From: Corynebacterium kroppenstedtii
Lineage (GTDB): Bacteria > Actinomycetota > Actinomycetes > Mycobacteriales > Mycobacteriaceae
NCBI RefSeq assembly: GCF_003243515.1
Contig: NZ_QFRA01000025.1
Span: forward strand, 1 to 28,356
Direction: 5' to 3'
Length of the DNA: 28,356 bases
Below are positions 1-9,000 of this stretch, one piece after another. Position 1 is the first letter of the stretch; each line of letters opens with the position of its first letter. The position numbers and the translations under genes were made by a program. The notes below the pieces were generated by a model. That model had not been told where the DNA came from, searched no databases, and worked only from the letters and a program-made list of their open reading frames with translations.

Positions 1-173
1 CCCTGTGTGAGCTTTGTGGAAGGGGGCGAGATGAAGCCCCCAGATCTTGCTCACAGAATCAGCCAGCCAGCCCCACCTTCGGCAGAACCTGTCCCTCGGC
101 CTCACTTCCACACCGGGCAGCTCCTGATCTCTCAGCAGTCTCGAGCAGCTCAGCCATCTTCGGGGAAGATGGG
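1..173. other. Leading segment that does not match nrdD; possible chimeric contig end
   Basis: The frame of the nrdD fragment stays open to base 3, but upstream of about base 174 the translation (Ser, Pro, Ala and Cys rich) no longer resembles any class III ribonucleotide reductase. The recognisable part starts around the residues SDLEAAPILY. The segment is also visibly more GC-rich than the 1.4 kb that follows, and no other reading frame gives a recognisable product. I infer a junction near 165-185, at or close to a GGATCC sequence at 172-177. It may be an assembly or library chimera, or a real rearrangement that cut nrdD. Confidence 0.5.
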
Positions 174-956
174 ATCCTTAAAAGTGACCTTGAGGCAGCA
201 CCTATTTTATATACACAAGGGGGCTTGGGTGATCCTACTGGTAAGACGTCTGTGAGACAATTTTATGATGGGAGCAACAAGAAACGCTCATCCATTAGCC
301 TTGGTTATATTGGCATTCATAATGCAATGGTGGCGTTGACAGGCGTTGAAGATTGGCAGTCTGATAGTAATTTTGTCGCGCTGTCTCATAAAATTTTAAC
401 TAGATTTTCGCGTAAAGCTTCAGAGGCTCAAGACGATTTTGTGTCATATGTATCTGTTTACGCTACCCCATCTGAATCCTTGTGCGATCGTTTTGCCAGG
501 TTAGACGTTCAAGAGTTTGGCAGCATTGAAGGAGTAAACGACAAGGGTTATTACGAAAATAGTTTCCATTTTCCGTCGGATAGACATACTGATCCGATTT
601 CTAAAATTCAATTTGAAGCCCAATACCCAAGCTCAAGCCGGGGCGGGTTTATGCACTATGTTGAGGCTCCTAACCTTCACGGTAATCCTGACGCTTTTGA
701 AGCTATATGGGATACAGCTTTTGATAAGTTATGTTACTTTGGTATTAACTCGCCAGCTGATTCATGTTTTGCATGTGGGTTCAAAGGCGAATTTAATTGC
801 GATGATCAGGGCTATTTTTGTCCCTCCTGCAACAATAGAGACGAGAAGAAAGCTTCCGTTGTGAGAAGACTCTGCGGCTACCTAGGCTCACCAATGAGTC
901 GTCCCGTAGTCCATGGTAAGCAAGAAGAAATTAATTCTCGGGTGAAACATCTATGA
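174..956 (+). CDS. nrdD: Anaerobic (class III) ribonucleoside-triphosphate reductase, C-terminal part
   Basis: Catalytic subunit that makes dNTPs from NTPs without oxygen, using a glycyl radical. Only the C-terminal ~260 residues are present; full-length homologues have about 700. Family landmarks run in order: APILY, SISLGYIGIH, PSESLCDRFARLD, DKGYYENSFH, then two CxxC pairs (CFAC and CPSC) forming the C-terminal zinc site, and RRLCGYLGSP, whose Gly after Cys is the expected radical site. The protein ends GKQEEINSRVKHL, as in E. coli NrdD. The first start-like codon in frame is TTG at 225, but homology continues upstream of it to about base 180, so 225 is not the true start. The stop overlaps the nrdG start by 4 bp (ATGA). 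The gene is AT-rich relative to the rest of the window. As it stands it lacks the active-site N-terminal half; whether that half exists elsewhere cannot be seen. Confidence 0.9.
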   Translation: MLKSDLEAAPILYTQGGLGDPTGKTSVRQFYDGSNKKRSSISLGYIGIHNAMVALTGVEDWQSDSNFVALSHKILTRFSRKASEAQDDFVSYVSVYATPSESLCDRFARLDVQEFGSIEGVNDKGYYENSFHFPSDRHTDPISKIQFEAQYPSSSRGGFMHYVEAPNLHGNPDAFEAIWDTAFDKLCYFGINSPADSCFACGFKGEFNCDDQGYFCPSCNNRDEKKASVVRRLCGYLGSPMSRPVVHGKQEEINSRVKHL

Positions 957-1555
957 CCGTACTAAGTCAGGATCGACATGCACACATTGCATTTATGAAT
1001 CAGCGATCTTTGTCTTGGAAGCAGACAGATGTGATGCATGTCGCTGATTATAAGCGTTTTCAGGTCTTAGACGGGGCTGGTTTGCGTTGTTCCCTGTATG
1101 TGTCTTTTTGTCCTTTTAATTGTAAGGGTTGTTACAATAAAGTCGCTCAAAAGCGATCTTTTGGAGTTCCCTATAACAGAGAAATTGAGGATTTAATCAT
1201 TTCCGATCTTTCTCTGCCTCATGTTGCAGGGCTCACTTTGTGCGGTGGTGAACCAATGCTTTCTGCGAAGCATATATTGCCTCTTGTTCAGCGCATACGG
1301 GAAGAGGTTCCTAATGCTACTATATGGTCTTATACAGGGTATCTTTATGAGACTTTATTGAAGTGTACGGATGAGAGGTATTTGCTGCTTAAAATGATCG
1401 ATGTACTTGTTGATGGACAGTTTATCGAAGAACTTGTTGATCATTCTCATGTAAATCCATTTGCTGGCTCAACAAATCAGCGAGTTATCAATGTCTCCTA
1501 TTCGCTTGCAAAGAAGAAGGTCGTTCTTGTAAACCAGTACAATGAGGCTGGATAG
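953..1555 (+). CDS. nrdG: Anaerobic ribonucleotide reductase activating protein (radical SAM)
   Basis: A radical S-adenosylmethionine enzyme that installs the glycyl radical on NrdD. The [4Fe-4S]-binding CxxxCxxC motif is at about residues 53-60 (CPFNCKGC). It is followed by LCGGEPML, the usual SAM-contacting Gly-Gly-Glu-Pro region, then IWSYTGY and IDVLVDGQFIEEL, all as in E. coli NrdG. At 200 residues it is somewhat longer than E. coli NrdG (~154). The extra length is N-terminal, so internal Met codons at residues 15 and 28 are possible starts. ATG at 953 is chosen because it makes a tight ATGA overlap with nrdD, as expected for coupled translation. Acts in the cytosol under anoxia. Confidence 0.93.
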   Translation: MTVLSQDRHAHIAFMNQRSLSWKQTDVMHVADYKRFQVLDGAGLRCSLYVSFCPFNCKGCYNKVAQKRSFGVPYNREIEDLIISDLSLPHVAGLTLCGGEPMLSAKHILPLVQRIREEVPNATIWSYTGYLYETLLKCTDERYLLLKMIDVLVDGQFIEELVDHSHVNPFAGSTNQRVINVSYSLAKKKVVLVNQYNEAG

Positions 1556-1567
1556 CCCCATTACAGA

Positions 1568-2181
1568 CTACAGCCTTAAACTTTCTTCCGGTTTTATTTG
1601 CACTTCGACATGGCGATCTTGAGTAGCTTCTCCAGTTTGGAGGGTTCCGTGTTCTTTCCAACGGCCATCACGAATACATACTACTGGTTGACTATTGAAT
1701 TGATCAACTATGAAGCCCCAGGCAAGTGTTCCTCGCTCATGTGGGTGCAGCGGGTATGGACCAAGTGTTTGCCCAAGTGACCAGATCATTTCACGGTTAT
1801 ATTCCCACTGATACTTTTCTTTAATTTCGTTTGTTAATTGAATAGTAACCGTCGTAGACCAGGTCCATTTTTGGTCTTACTTTCCTTAATGGTGTCCTGG
1901 AGTGGTATATCCGAAGGCGTCTCGTTGGTCGACGAAGAGGTACCTTTCACATCGAAGTAGGAGTTTGTCATGGTGACGTATTGTCGAAATTGTCCGGGGC
2001 TTGCACAGGTCGTACCTGGTTTTGGCCCTTCTTCGTGTGACTGTAAGCGTGGCACAGGCGTCCACTGATCGTTGTCGGGCGTCGCGTTGGCTATTCCCAA
2101 CCCGCTGAATACCCCGCATAGCGTTAGTGATACCGCAATTGGCGTTAGAGCTCGTTTTATGGTGTGTTGGTTTCCAGACAT
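1568..2181 (-). pseudogene. Small secreted protein, tandem paralogue A, one frameshift
   Basis: Starting at ATG 2181 the frame encodes a signal peptide (basic start, hydrophobic core, cleavage near GIANA) and a Thr/Ser/Asn-rich domain, then shifts out of frame around 1868-1872. There an A5 run on the coding strand would need six A to continue. In the other frame the protein resumes (WTWSTTVTIQL) and runs through GQTLGPYPLHP, WGF, a Cys and GRW to the stop at 1568. The joined product aligns throughout with paralogue C: KESKTK against KEGKTK, and GQTLGPYP identical. Role unknown. The pattern of N-terminal beta-rich text followed by GxxLGPxxxxP is reminiscent of aerolysin/ETX-like beta-pore proteins, but that is only an impression. 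The 5' end reads straight on from the open frame of paralogue B, with no stop between them. Confidence 0.6.
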
Positions 2182-2820
2182 GGCATATCCGTTGATTGGT
2201 TGGTATTGAGTGTTCGCGTGACCATCTTTGGTTGTTCTATGCCATACAACGAATCGTGTTGACGAGCCGGTTCCATGGTAATCGCCAAACGCCGGTTCAC
2301 CACGCCACTTTTTTGTTATGGCGTCACATGTTCGTACTCGGCCGATGAATGATTTCATATGGACACCATAGTCCGCTCCGGCCGTTTCTCCAGGTTGGAC
2401 TGTAACGGGTCCAAGCTTTTATCGCCGACAGCCCACTCAGACATCTCAACAAGTCCGTATCTAGAATGCAACCCTCTGATGAATACAACCCAAGTATTAC
2501 CGGTACTATTTGCGCTCACGGACTCGTTGACGCCTTCAGTGACCTCTAGCGTGTATTCGATTGGACGATTGGTACTGTTTGTGAATGAATTTGTGCCATT
2601 ATAACGATCCCATTCGTCGGTAACCCATTTGCCGTTGGGCTTCCTCAGTTGGATTACAGTCATCAGTATCGGTGAATCTTCTGTGGTGCTCGTCCTGATC
2701 TTGGCTGACCTTTTCCTGAATTGGAGTAGCTTGTGCGGGACTGATGAAGACTAATCTCGTTGGAGCGAGACATGCTAATACGGCGAGCAAGGTTCGGGAA
2801 AGAAAGTTACGGCTCGGCAT
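2182..2820 (-). pseudogene. Small secreted protein, tandem paralogue B, two frameshifts and no stop
   Basis: ATG at 2820 is preceded by GGAG eleven bases upstream. It encodes a signal peptide ending near SPAQA, then DTDDCNPTEE. The frame must shift near 2637-2639 (a CCC run on the coding strand) to continue into NGKWVTDEWDRYN, TNRPIEYTLEV and VGDKSL. It must shift again near 2410-2413 to continue into GPVTVQPGETAGADYGV, a Cys and KKW. That last block matches the GQTLGPYP...YGF...C...GKW block of paralogues A and C. The restored frame meets no stop before the ATG of A, so B and A are fused in frame. C ends 14 bp upstream. Two lesions plus a lost stop argue that this gene is inactive, if the sequence is correct. 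Confidence 0.55.
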
Positions 2821-2834
2821 CTCGTCTTTGTCTC

Positions 2835-3426
2835 CTATGCTTCTAGTTCAGAAGTATCCGTGATATTGGTACCATTTTTGCGCATGGAGACGCGTACGTT
2901 ACGTTCGGCGGGAGTCACACCATGGAACTCACGTCCGGTATCTTCCCATTTTCCATTGTTGCAAGAAAGGTGAGTCCCGTTGAATGTCTGGTTGAGAAAT
3001 CCATATTGAAGGACTCCGATATAGCCGGGTTTGACTGGATATGGCCCGAGAGTTTGTCCGACTTCCCATGTTTGCATTGATTGATATCCCGCAGAAAAAG
3101 TAACATGGAAAAGTTTCAGGAGATCAAAATCGATTGAGCCTCCCCCATTCCAACTTTTAGTTTTACCTTCTTTGAGGGTTTGAGTAAGAGGAAGGTCACT
3201 GTCTCCCTCGTTGGCAACTGTAGCCGTCCCTTCGACTTCGAAATTGCTTCCTGTTATTTTGAGTTGCTGACCTTGTTCTCCCTCTGCAGTGCACTTTTCG
3301 CCTATCGTTCCGGGGTTGACAGGCTCCTCAGTGTGTGCAATCGCGGGGTTAGCAAAGGCTGTTCCGACAGTTCCGACTGCTACTACTGTAGCAGCGACTC
3401 GGCAGTTGAGGGGTTTCCTCTCGCAT
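2835..3426 (-). pseudogene. Small secreted protein, tandem paralogue C, frameshift near the start
   Basis: A frame of about 200 codons is open from a stop at 3435-3437 down to the TAG at 2835 but has no ATG, GTG or TTG in its first 40 codons. It encodes NCRVAATVVAVG...AIA, a signal-peptide core, then VNPGTIGEKCTAEG, NFEVEGTATV, TLKEGKTKSWNGGG, a long beta-like stretch, GQTLGPYPVKPGY, QYGFLNQTFNGT, one Cys, GKWEDTG and FHGV. An ATG at 3426 lies in another frame. One surplus base in the AAACCCC run (3410-3416) would join it to the signal peptide as M-R-E-E-P-L-N-C. It is the best preserved of the three paralogues and defines the family motif GQ(T)LGPxxVxP...(Y/W)GF...C..G.W. Function unknown. 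Confidence 0.6.
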
Positions 3427-3594
3427 CCTTCGTGTTAAATTAGAGAATTAGTCGAACTGCTCAGAAACGCTGCTGGGGAAGTTTCTGGCTGGAAATACGG
3501 CCCCAGCCGTTATCTTGTAGAGACCAGCATGAGACCGAGTGTTGTATTACGTACCTGTTGTGTTTACCGCGCTAGGTTCAGGGCAGCGTCAAAC

Positions 3595-4158
3595 TCATAA
3601 CTTCATTTTATGAGAATCATCCTTCTTGGAAGAGGAGTCTTTATCTGACTGAGCTGCAGCCTTGTTGTCGTGGGCCTGCTGAATACCGCAGTCGATCAAC
3701 GAGTAAACGAGGCCAGCAGCTGCTTCGACAAGGTCCACACCGGTTTTGCCAACTCCAATAACATCCCCAAAGACGATCTTGGCAACTTGACCAAGAAGGC
3801 CTTTATCAAGATCCTCTTTTACTTTTGCTGAATCAGTAGACACACATTTGCTGAATTTTTTGAAACCTTGGATGCGTGCTTGGATCTTGTCAGTGTCGTC
3901 TCCACCGATGTTTTTCTGAGATTTTTCCCGATCAAAGACGTACTTGCCATCTTTATCCTTGCTGAGAACCTTCTCTTTGGCTTCACTGATGAGCTTCTCG
4001 TGGTTTGGGTTAGAAGTATCAGATGTCTGAGTGACTGAAGTAGCTGGCTGCCCCTGAGGATTGGAGCTTTCTGAAGCGGAAGCTAGTGGACTGACACCTA
4101 GCGTGAGGGAAGTAGCGACAGCTACAGACCAGATAGCGTGCGAGGGCGTAATGCGCAT
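3595..4158 (-). CDS. Secreted protein of unknown function
   Basis: A 187-residue product from ATG 4158, chosen because AAAGG lies at a good distance upstream; a GTG at 4167 would sit on that ribosome binding site. The N-terminus is a clear signal peptide (MRITPSHAIWSVAVATSL, cleavage near SPLASA). The mature protein begins with a Ser/Thr/Gln-rich linker, has a central charged helix (EKLISEAKEKVLSKDKDGKY) and a hydrophobic helix-like stretch (GLLGQVAKIVFGDVIGVGKT). Two Cys, at KFSKC and LIDCG, could form a disulfide. The tail is highly charged (DKDSSSKKDDSHKMKL). I do not recognise the family. It lies upstream of the three broken secreted paralogues on the same strand and shares their low GC, so it probably belongs to the same accessory block. 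Confidence 0.75.
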   Translation of the reverse strand: MRITPSHAIWSVAVATSLTLGVSPLASASESSNPQGQPATSVTQTSDTSNPNHEKLISEAKEKVLSKDKDGKYVFDREKSQKNIGGDDTDKIQARIQGFKKFSKCVSTDSAKVKEDLDKGLLGQVAKIVFGDVIGVGKTGVDLVEAAAGLVYSLIDCGIQQAHDNKAAAQSDKDSSSKKDDSHKMKL

Positions 4159-4558
4159 CACGTACACCTTTCATAAAGAACGACCAAACTTTCATGATTT
4201 AGTTGAACACTCTTCTAATTATTCTTCTAGTCGAAATAGACTACTCTACCCCCAAATGGGGGTAGATTGTTATAACAGGAGGATCGATAACACTCCACCA
4301 TCTATTAGAGGAAGTTCATTCTCTATATGGATTCTAGCAAAGCTAGATAGAGTCCACGAGAGTCGATACTAGATTAGATCACTTCAGTTAGAAATATTTT
4401 TCAAATCTCGCTAGGCTTACCTATTTTGACAGACTCACTACCGGAACATTTGATTTTAACTGGATGTTTAAAAAATACCGGTCCTACTTGCCCTTCTCTG
4501 TATATTGGTAAGCCTACATTATTTAGCTTCAGAAGCTTTTTATTGTTTCTTAGCTACG
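4159..4558. other. Gene-free AT-rich region between gltD 3' end and secreted-protein promoter
   Basis: About 400 bases without a credible gene. Contents: the promoter side of the minus-strand secreted-protein gene; the perfect palindrome at 4246-4265; a small inverted repeat TCTAGC-AAA-GCTAGA at 4333-4347; and, near 4526-4545, AGCTTCAGAAGCT followed by a T run on the plus strand, which could be a weak terminator. gltD ends at 4559 on the minus strand, so its transcript must stop in or beyond this region, but no classical hairpin plus U run in the minus direction is visible. Confidence 0.5.
4246..4265. promoter_or_regulatory. Perfect 8-4-8 palindrome, CsoR-type operator candidate
   Basis: CTACCCCC-AAAT-GGGGGTAG is a perfect inverted repeat about 90 bp upstream of the secreted-protein start at 4158. 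The TAC-C tract / G tract-GTA pattern is what CsoR/RcnR-family (copper- or other metal-sensing) repressors bind in several bacteria. A regulatory role is inferred from that resemblance. It could instead be a terminator stem, but there is no U run on either side. Confidence 0.4.
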
Positions 4559-6097
4559 CTATGCTCTCATCGGCACGTCCGTCGGAACAATAGCGGCAGG
4601 CAAACTGGACTCACCCATGAGCTGACGATCCACTGCCGCAGCAGCCGACCGCCCCTCAGAAATACCCCACACGATGAGGGACTGTCCACGCCCCGCGTCT
4701 CCAGCCACAAACACAGGCGCCCGGAACCCAGCCGACAGCTGCACCTCCGCCCGAAAATGCTCATCACGAACAATCCGCCCGTGGCCGTCAACTGCCAAAC
4801 CCAACTCGTCGACAATCCCGGAGCGATCGACAGAGACAAACCCCATCGCGAGTAACACAAGGTCCGCCTCGATCTCAAAATCCGAGCCCTCAATGGTAGT
4901 AGTACCCTCCGGAGTACGGTCCACCAAAGTGCCTTTCAACCCCGTGATCTTCCCGTCGGAACCGATGAACTCCACCGTGTTCGTTTTCCACTGGCGGTTG
5001 CCCAACGGATGCCCTTTCACGCGGGCATCCAGGCCGAGCTTCTCCACGAGCTCCATTTCTTCCTCGCCAGAGACCTCGTACTCGCCTTCTTCGTGGGCCG
5101 TTGCGACGCGAAGCTTGCGGGGGAAGGTTGGCCACGGGGTCGACGCCGCCCGTGTCCGCGGCGGCTTCGGGCCGATATCGAACTGCACGACGCTCTTCGC
5201 ACCCTGGCGCAGTGCCGTCCCGAAGCAGTCCGTGCCCGTGTCGCCACCGCCGACGATGACGACGTTCTTTCCGCGGGCGTCGATCGTCGATACTTCCCTG
5301 TCCCCTTCCTGAACCTTGTTGGCTTCCGGGAGGTACTCCATCGCCTGGTAGACACCCTCTAAGTCTCGGCCTTCAATGGGCAGGTCGCGGCCGATGGTTG
5401 AACCGATCGCCAACACGACGGCGTCGAAGCCTTGCAGATCGCTCACGGACGGGAAAATGTTGGTGCGGAACTGGGTTCCCTCCGCCACCATCTGTTCCAG
5501 GCGGCGGTTGATCCACTTCTTCTCCATCTTGTACTCGGGCACCCCGTAGCGCATCAGCCCACCCAGGCGGTCGTGACGCTCGAACACGGTGACGTCGTGG
5601 CCCGCGCGGGTGAGCTGCTGCGCGGCCGCCAACCCGGCAGGGCCGGAGCCCACCACGGCGACCGACTGGCCCGTTGAGAATGAAGGGCGAATGGGCTTCA
5701 CAAAGTCATGTTCAAAGCCATATTCGACGATTTCCAGCTCGACATTCTTGATGGTGACGGGGTCATCGTTGATGCCCAGAACGCACGCCCCTTCACACGG
5801 CGCGGGGCACAAACGGCCCGTGAATTCCGGGAAGTTGTTGGTCGCGTGGAGACGGTCGAAGGCCTCACGCCACCGGCCCAAACGGACCAGATCGTTCCAC
5901 TCCGGGATGATGTTCCCCAGCGGGCAACCGTCGTGGCAGAAGGGGATCCCGCAATCCATGCACCGGGTCGCCTGCTGGCGCAGATCCGTCAAGTCTTGCT
6001 TTTCGTACACCTCGTGCCAGTCCAGCAGCCGAAGCGGAACCGGCCGGTGGGCTTTGTCGTGGCGGGAATACTTTTGAAATCCATGTGGGTCAGCCAT
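4559..6097 (-). CDS. gltD: Glutamate synthase (NADPH) small subunit
   Basis: The 512-residue beta subunit. It takes electrons from NADPH onto FAD and passes them through Fe-S clusters to GltB, which converts glutamine plus 2-oxoglutarate into two glutamate. Visible landmarks: N-terminal cysteine clusters CMDCGIPFCHDGCPLGN and CPAPCEGACVLG for two [4Fe-4S] centres; the FAD Rossmann motif VAVVGSGPAGLAAAQQL at about 146-162; an NADPH Rossmann motif VVIVGGGDTGTDC in the middle; and the C-terminal VFVAGDAGRGQSLIVWGISEGRSAA typical of the family. Length is normal. The start ATG shares one base with the gltB stop (TGATG), so translation is coupled to gltB. Confidence 0.97.
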   Translation of the reverse strand: MADPHGFQKYSRHDKAHRPVPLRLLDWHEVYEKQDLTDLRQQATRCMDCGIPFCHDGCPLGNIIPEWNDLVRLGRWREAFDRLHATNNFPEFTGRLCPAPCEGACVLGINDDPVTIKNVELEIVEYGFEHDFVKPIRPSFSTGQSVAVVGSGPAGLAAAQQLTRAGHDVTVFERHDRLGGLMRYGVPEYKMEKKWINRRLEQMVAEGTQFRTNIFPSVSDLQGFDAVVLAIGSTIGRDLPIEGRDLEGVYQAMEYLPEANKVQEGDREVSTIDARGKNVVIVGGGDTGTDCFGTALRQGAKSVVQFDIGPKPPRTRAASTPWPTFPRKLRVATAHEEGEYEVSGEEEMELVEKLGLDARVKGHPLGNRQWKTNTVEFIGSDGKITGLKGTLVDRTPEGTTTIEGSDFEIEADLVLLAMGFVSVDRSGIVDELGLAVDGHGRIVRDEHFRAEVQLSAGFRAPVFVAGDAGRGQSLIVWGISEGRSAAAAVDRQLMGESSLPAAIVPTDVPMRA

Positions 6098-9000
6098 CAG
6101 TGCACAGCCTCCATAATCGCTTCGGCAGTTGCTGCCTCATCTCGTCCTTGAACCTGACAACTCTCCATAATCGTGAGCACGCGACGGTAATCCCGTGGCA
6201 TCACCTTCACAAATGTGCCTACCGGTGTCGTCGAACCAGTCCGCTCCCGATAACTAGCAACGGTCTGATCCAGCCAGGCCACGTCCTCCGCGGTGGTTTC
6301 CTCAATATCAGCCAGAGCTGTATCGATACGGTCACGGATACCGCCCTGACCAGTGGGGATCCCGTCGTCGGGAAGGAACGCGATACCACCCGACATACCA
6401 GCACCAAAGTTGCGGCCCACATGACCAAGGACAACCACGCAGCCGCCGGTCATGTACTCGCACCCATGGTTACCAATGCCCTCGACGACGGCGGTCGCGC
6501 CCGAGTTACGGACGCAGAAGCGCTCGCCCACCGTGCCGCGGACGAACAACTCGCCCGAGGTCGCGCCATAACCGATGACATTGCCGGCGATGATGTCGCC
6601 AGACACGTCACGGCCGGCCTTCTCCACGGCCAACGCGTAGTGCGGGTCGGGGCGCACGACAATGCGTCCGCCCGACAATCCCTTGCCGACGTAGTCGTTG
6701 GCGTCGCCGGTCAAGGCCAGGGTGACACCGTGGGGCAAGAATGCGCCGAAGGAGTTACCTGCCGATCCCTCGAATTCCACGGTCAATGCGCCTTCACGCA
6801 GGCCGTCGGCACCACCAACCCGGGAAATCTCCGAGCCGACCATGGCGCCCACGGACCGGTCCACGTTGGAGATCCGGTACGACAGCTCGAGGGGCTCGCA
6901 CTCGCCCTTGGCGTCGATAACCTCGCGCGCGTCGCGAATGATTTGGTTATCCAACGCCTTGTCCAGCGAGTGGTCCTGCTTCTTCGTGCAGTGCTTGTCC
7001 TGGTACATGAACGGGCTGTCCGGCTGCGCGAAAATCGGCGAGAGATCGAGCTTCGCCGCATCCGGGTGCCTATCTGCCACTTCACGGTTCACGCCCAGGA
7101 TCTCGGAGTGGCCCACCATCTCGTCGATCGTGCGGAAACCGAGCTCCGCCATGTACTCGCGGATTTCCTCCGCGATGAATTGGAAGAAGTTCACAACGTA
7201 CTCGGCGCGGCCGCTGAACTTCGCCCGCAGGTCCGGATTCTGCGTGGCCACGCCCACCGGGCAGGTGTCCAAGTGGCACACGCGCATCATGATGCAGCCC
7301 TCAACCACCAGAGGAGCCGTCGCGAAACCGAACTCTTCCGCGCCCAAGAGGGCAGCAATGACGACGTCACGACCGGTTTTCAGCTGGCCATCACACTGCA
7401 CGGTGATCCGGTCGCGAAGACCATTCATCAGCAAGGTCTGCTGCGTCTCTGCTAAGCCCAGCTCCCACGGGGCGCCCGCGTGTTTCAGGGACCCCAGAGG
7501 AGAGGCACCGGTGCCGCCGTCGTGGCCGGAAATCAACACGACATCCGCGTGCGCCTTGGACACACCCGCGGCAACCGTGCCGACGCCCTGCTCCGACACC
7601 AACTTCACGTGGATCCGTGCGTCGGGGTTAGCGCACTTCAAGTCGTGAATGAGCTGGGCGAGGTCCTCAATGGAATAAATATCGTGATGCGGCGGCGGCG
7701 AAATCAAACCCACGCCGGGAGTGGTAATGCGCACTTCCGCAATCCACGGGTACACCTTGTGCGGAGGCAGCTGGCCGCCCTCGCCGGGCTTGGCGCCCTG
7801 GGCCATCTTGATCTGAATGTCCGTGCAGTTGTTCAGGTAGTGGCTTGTCACACCAAACCGGCCCGACGCCACCTGCTTGATCGCGGAGCGGCGCCAATCG
7901 CCATTCGGGTCCTTCGTGAAGCGGTCGGAATCCTCGCCGCCTTCGCCTGAGTTGGACATGCCGCCCAGGCGGTTCATCGCGATGGCGAGGGTCTGGTGCG
8001 CCTCGGCGGAAATCGAGCCGTATGACATCGCACCCGTCGAAAAGCGCTTGACAATCGCGCTCACGGGCTCAACTTCGTCAATATCCACCGGCGGGCGGTT
8101 GGGGTTGAACTTGAACAACCCGCGGATCGTGGCCAACCGCTTGGCCTGGTTATTGACCTTTTCGGTGTAGCGCTTGAACACCTCGTAGCGGCCCGTGCGC
8201 GTCGCGTGCTGGAGGGTGAAAATCGTCTCCGGGTTGAACAGGTGGTATTCACCCTCACGACGCCACTTGTACTCGCCGCCCAGTTCCAGCTCGCGGTGTG
8301 CCTGCTCCTCGGGGCGGGGCAGGAATGCCTCGCGGTGACGGTCCCCGACGGCTTCCGCAATGGCCTCCAGACCAACGCCGCCGATCGGGGCGAAACTGCC
8401 CGTGAAGTACTCGTCCAGGAATTCCTGGTTCAGGCCAACGACGTCGGCTAGCTGTGCTCCGCGATACGACGCCACCGCGGCGATGCCCATCTTCGACATC
8501 ACCTTCAGCAGGCCCTTCACGGCCGCTTTCGTGTAGTTATCGAACGCGGTCTCGAGGTCCATATCGCCCAAAGACCCCTGTTTACGCAGCTCATCGATGG
8601 TCTCAAAGCCCATGTAGGGGTTGATGGCGTCGGCACCGAAGGTGATCAGCATGGCGATATCGTGGACCTCACGGACATCCCCCGCCTCCACGATCAACGA
8701 CGCCCGGGTACGTGTCCGCTCACGCACTAAGTGCTGGTGGACAGCCGAGGTCAACAGCAGCGACGGGATAGGCGCAAATCGCTCATCCGACTCACGGTCG
8801 CTCAGCACGATGAGCGTTTGACCCTCGGCAATCGCAGTCGACACTTCGCGACGGATGCGTCGCAACGCTTCCTGAATTCCGCGACCACCGTGAGCCACGG
8901 CATACAACCCGGAAATAATAGCGACGTCGAACTGCGGGAACTCACCACCATCGTTGGCGTGAACCAGCCGTGCTAAATCGCGGTTACGCAAAATGGGGTC

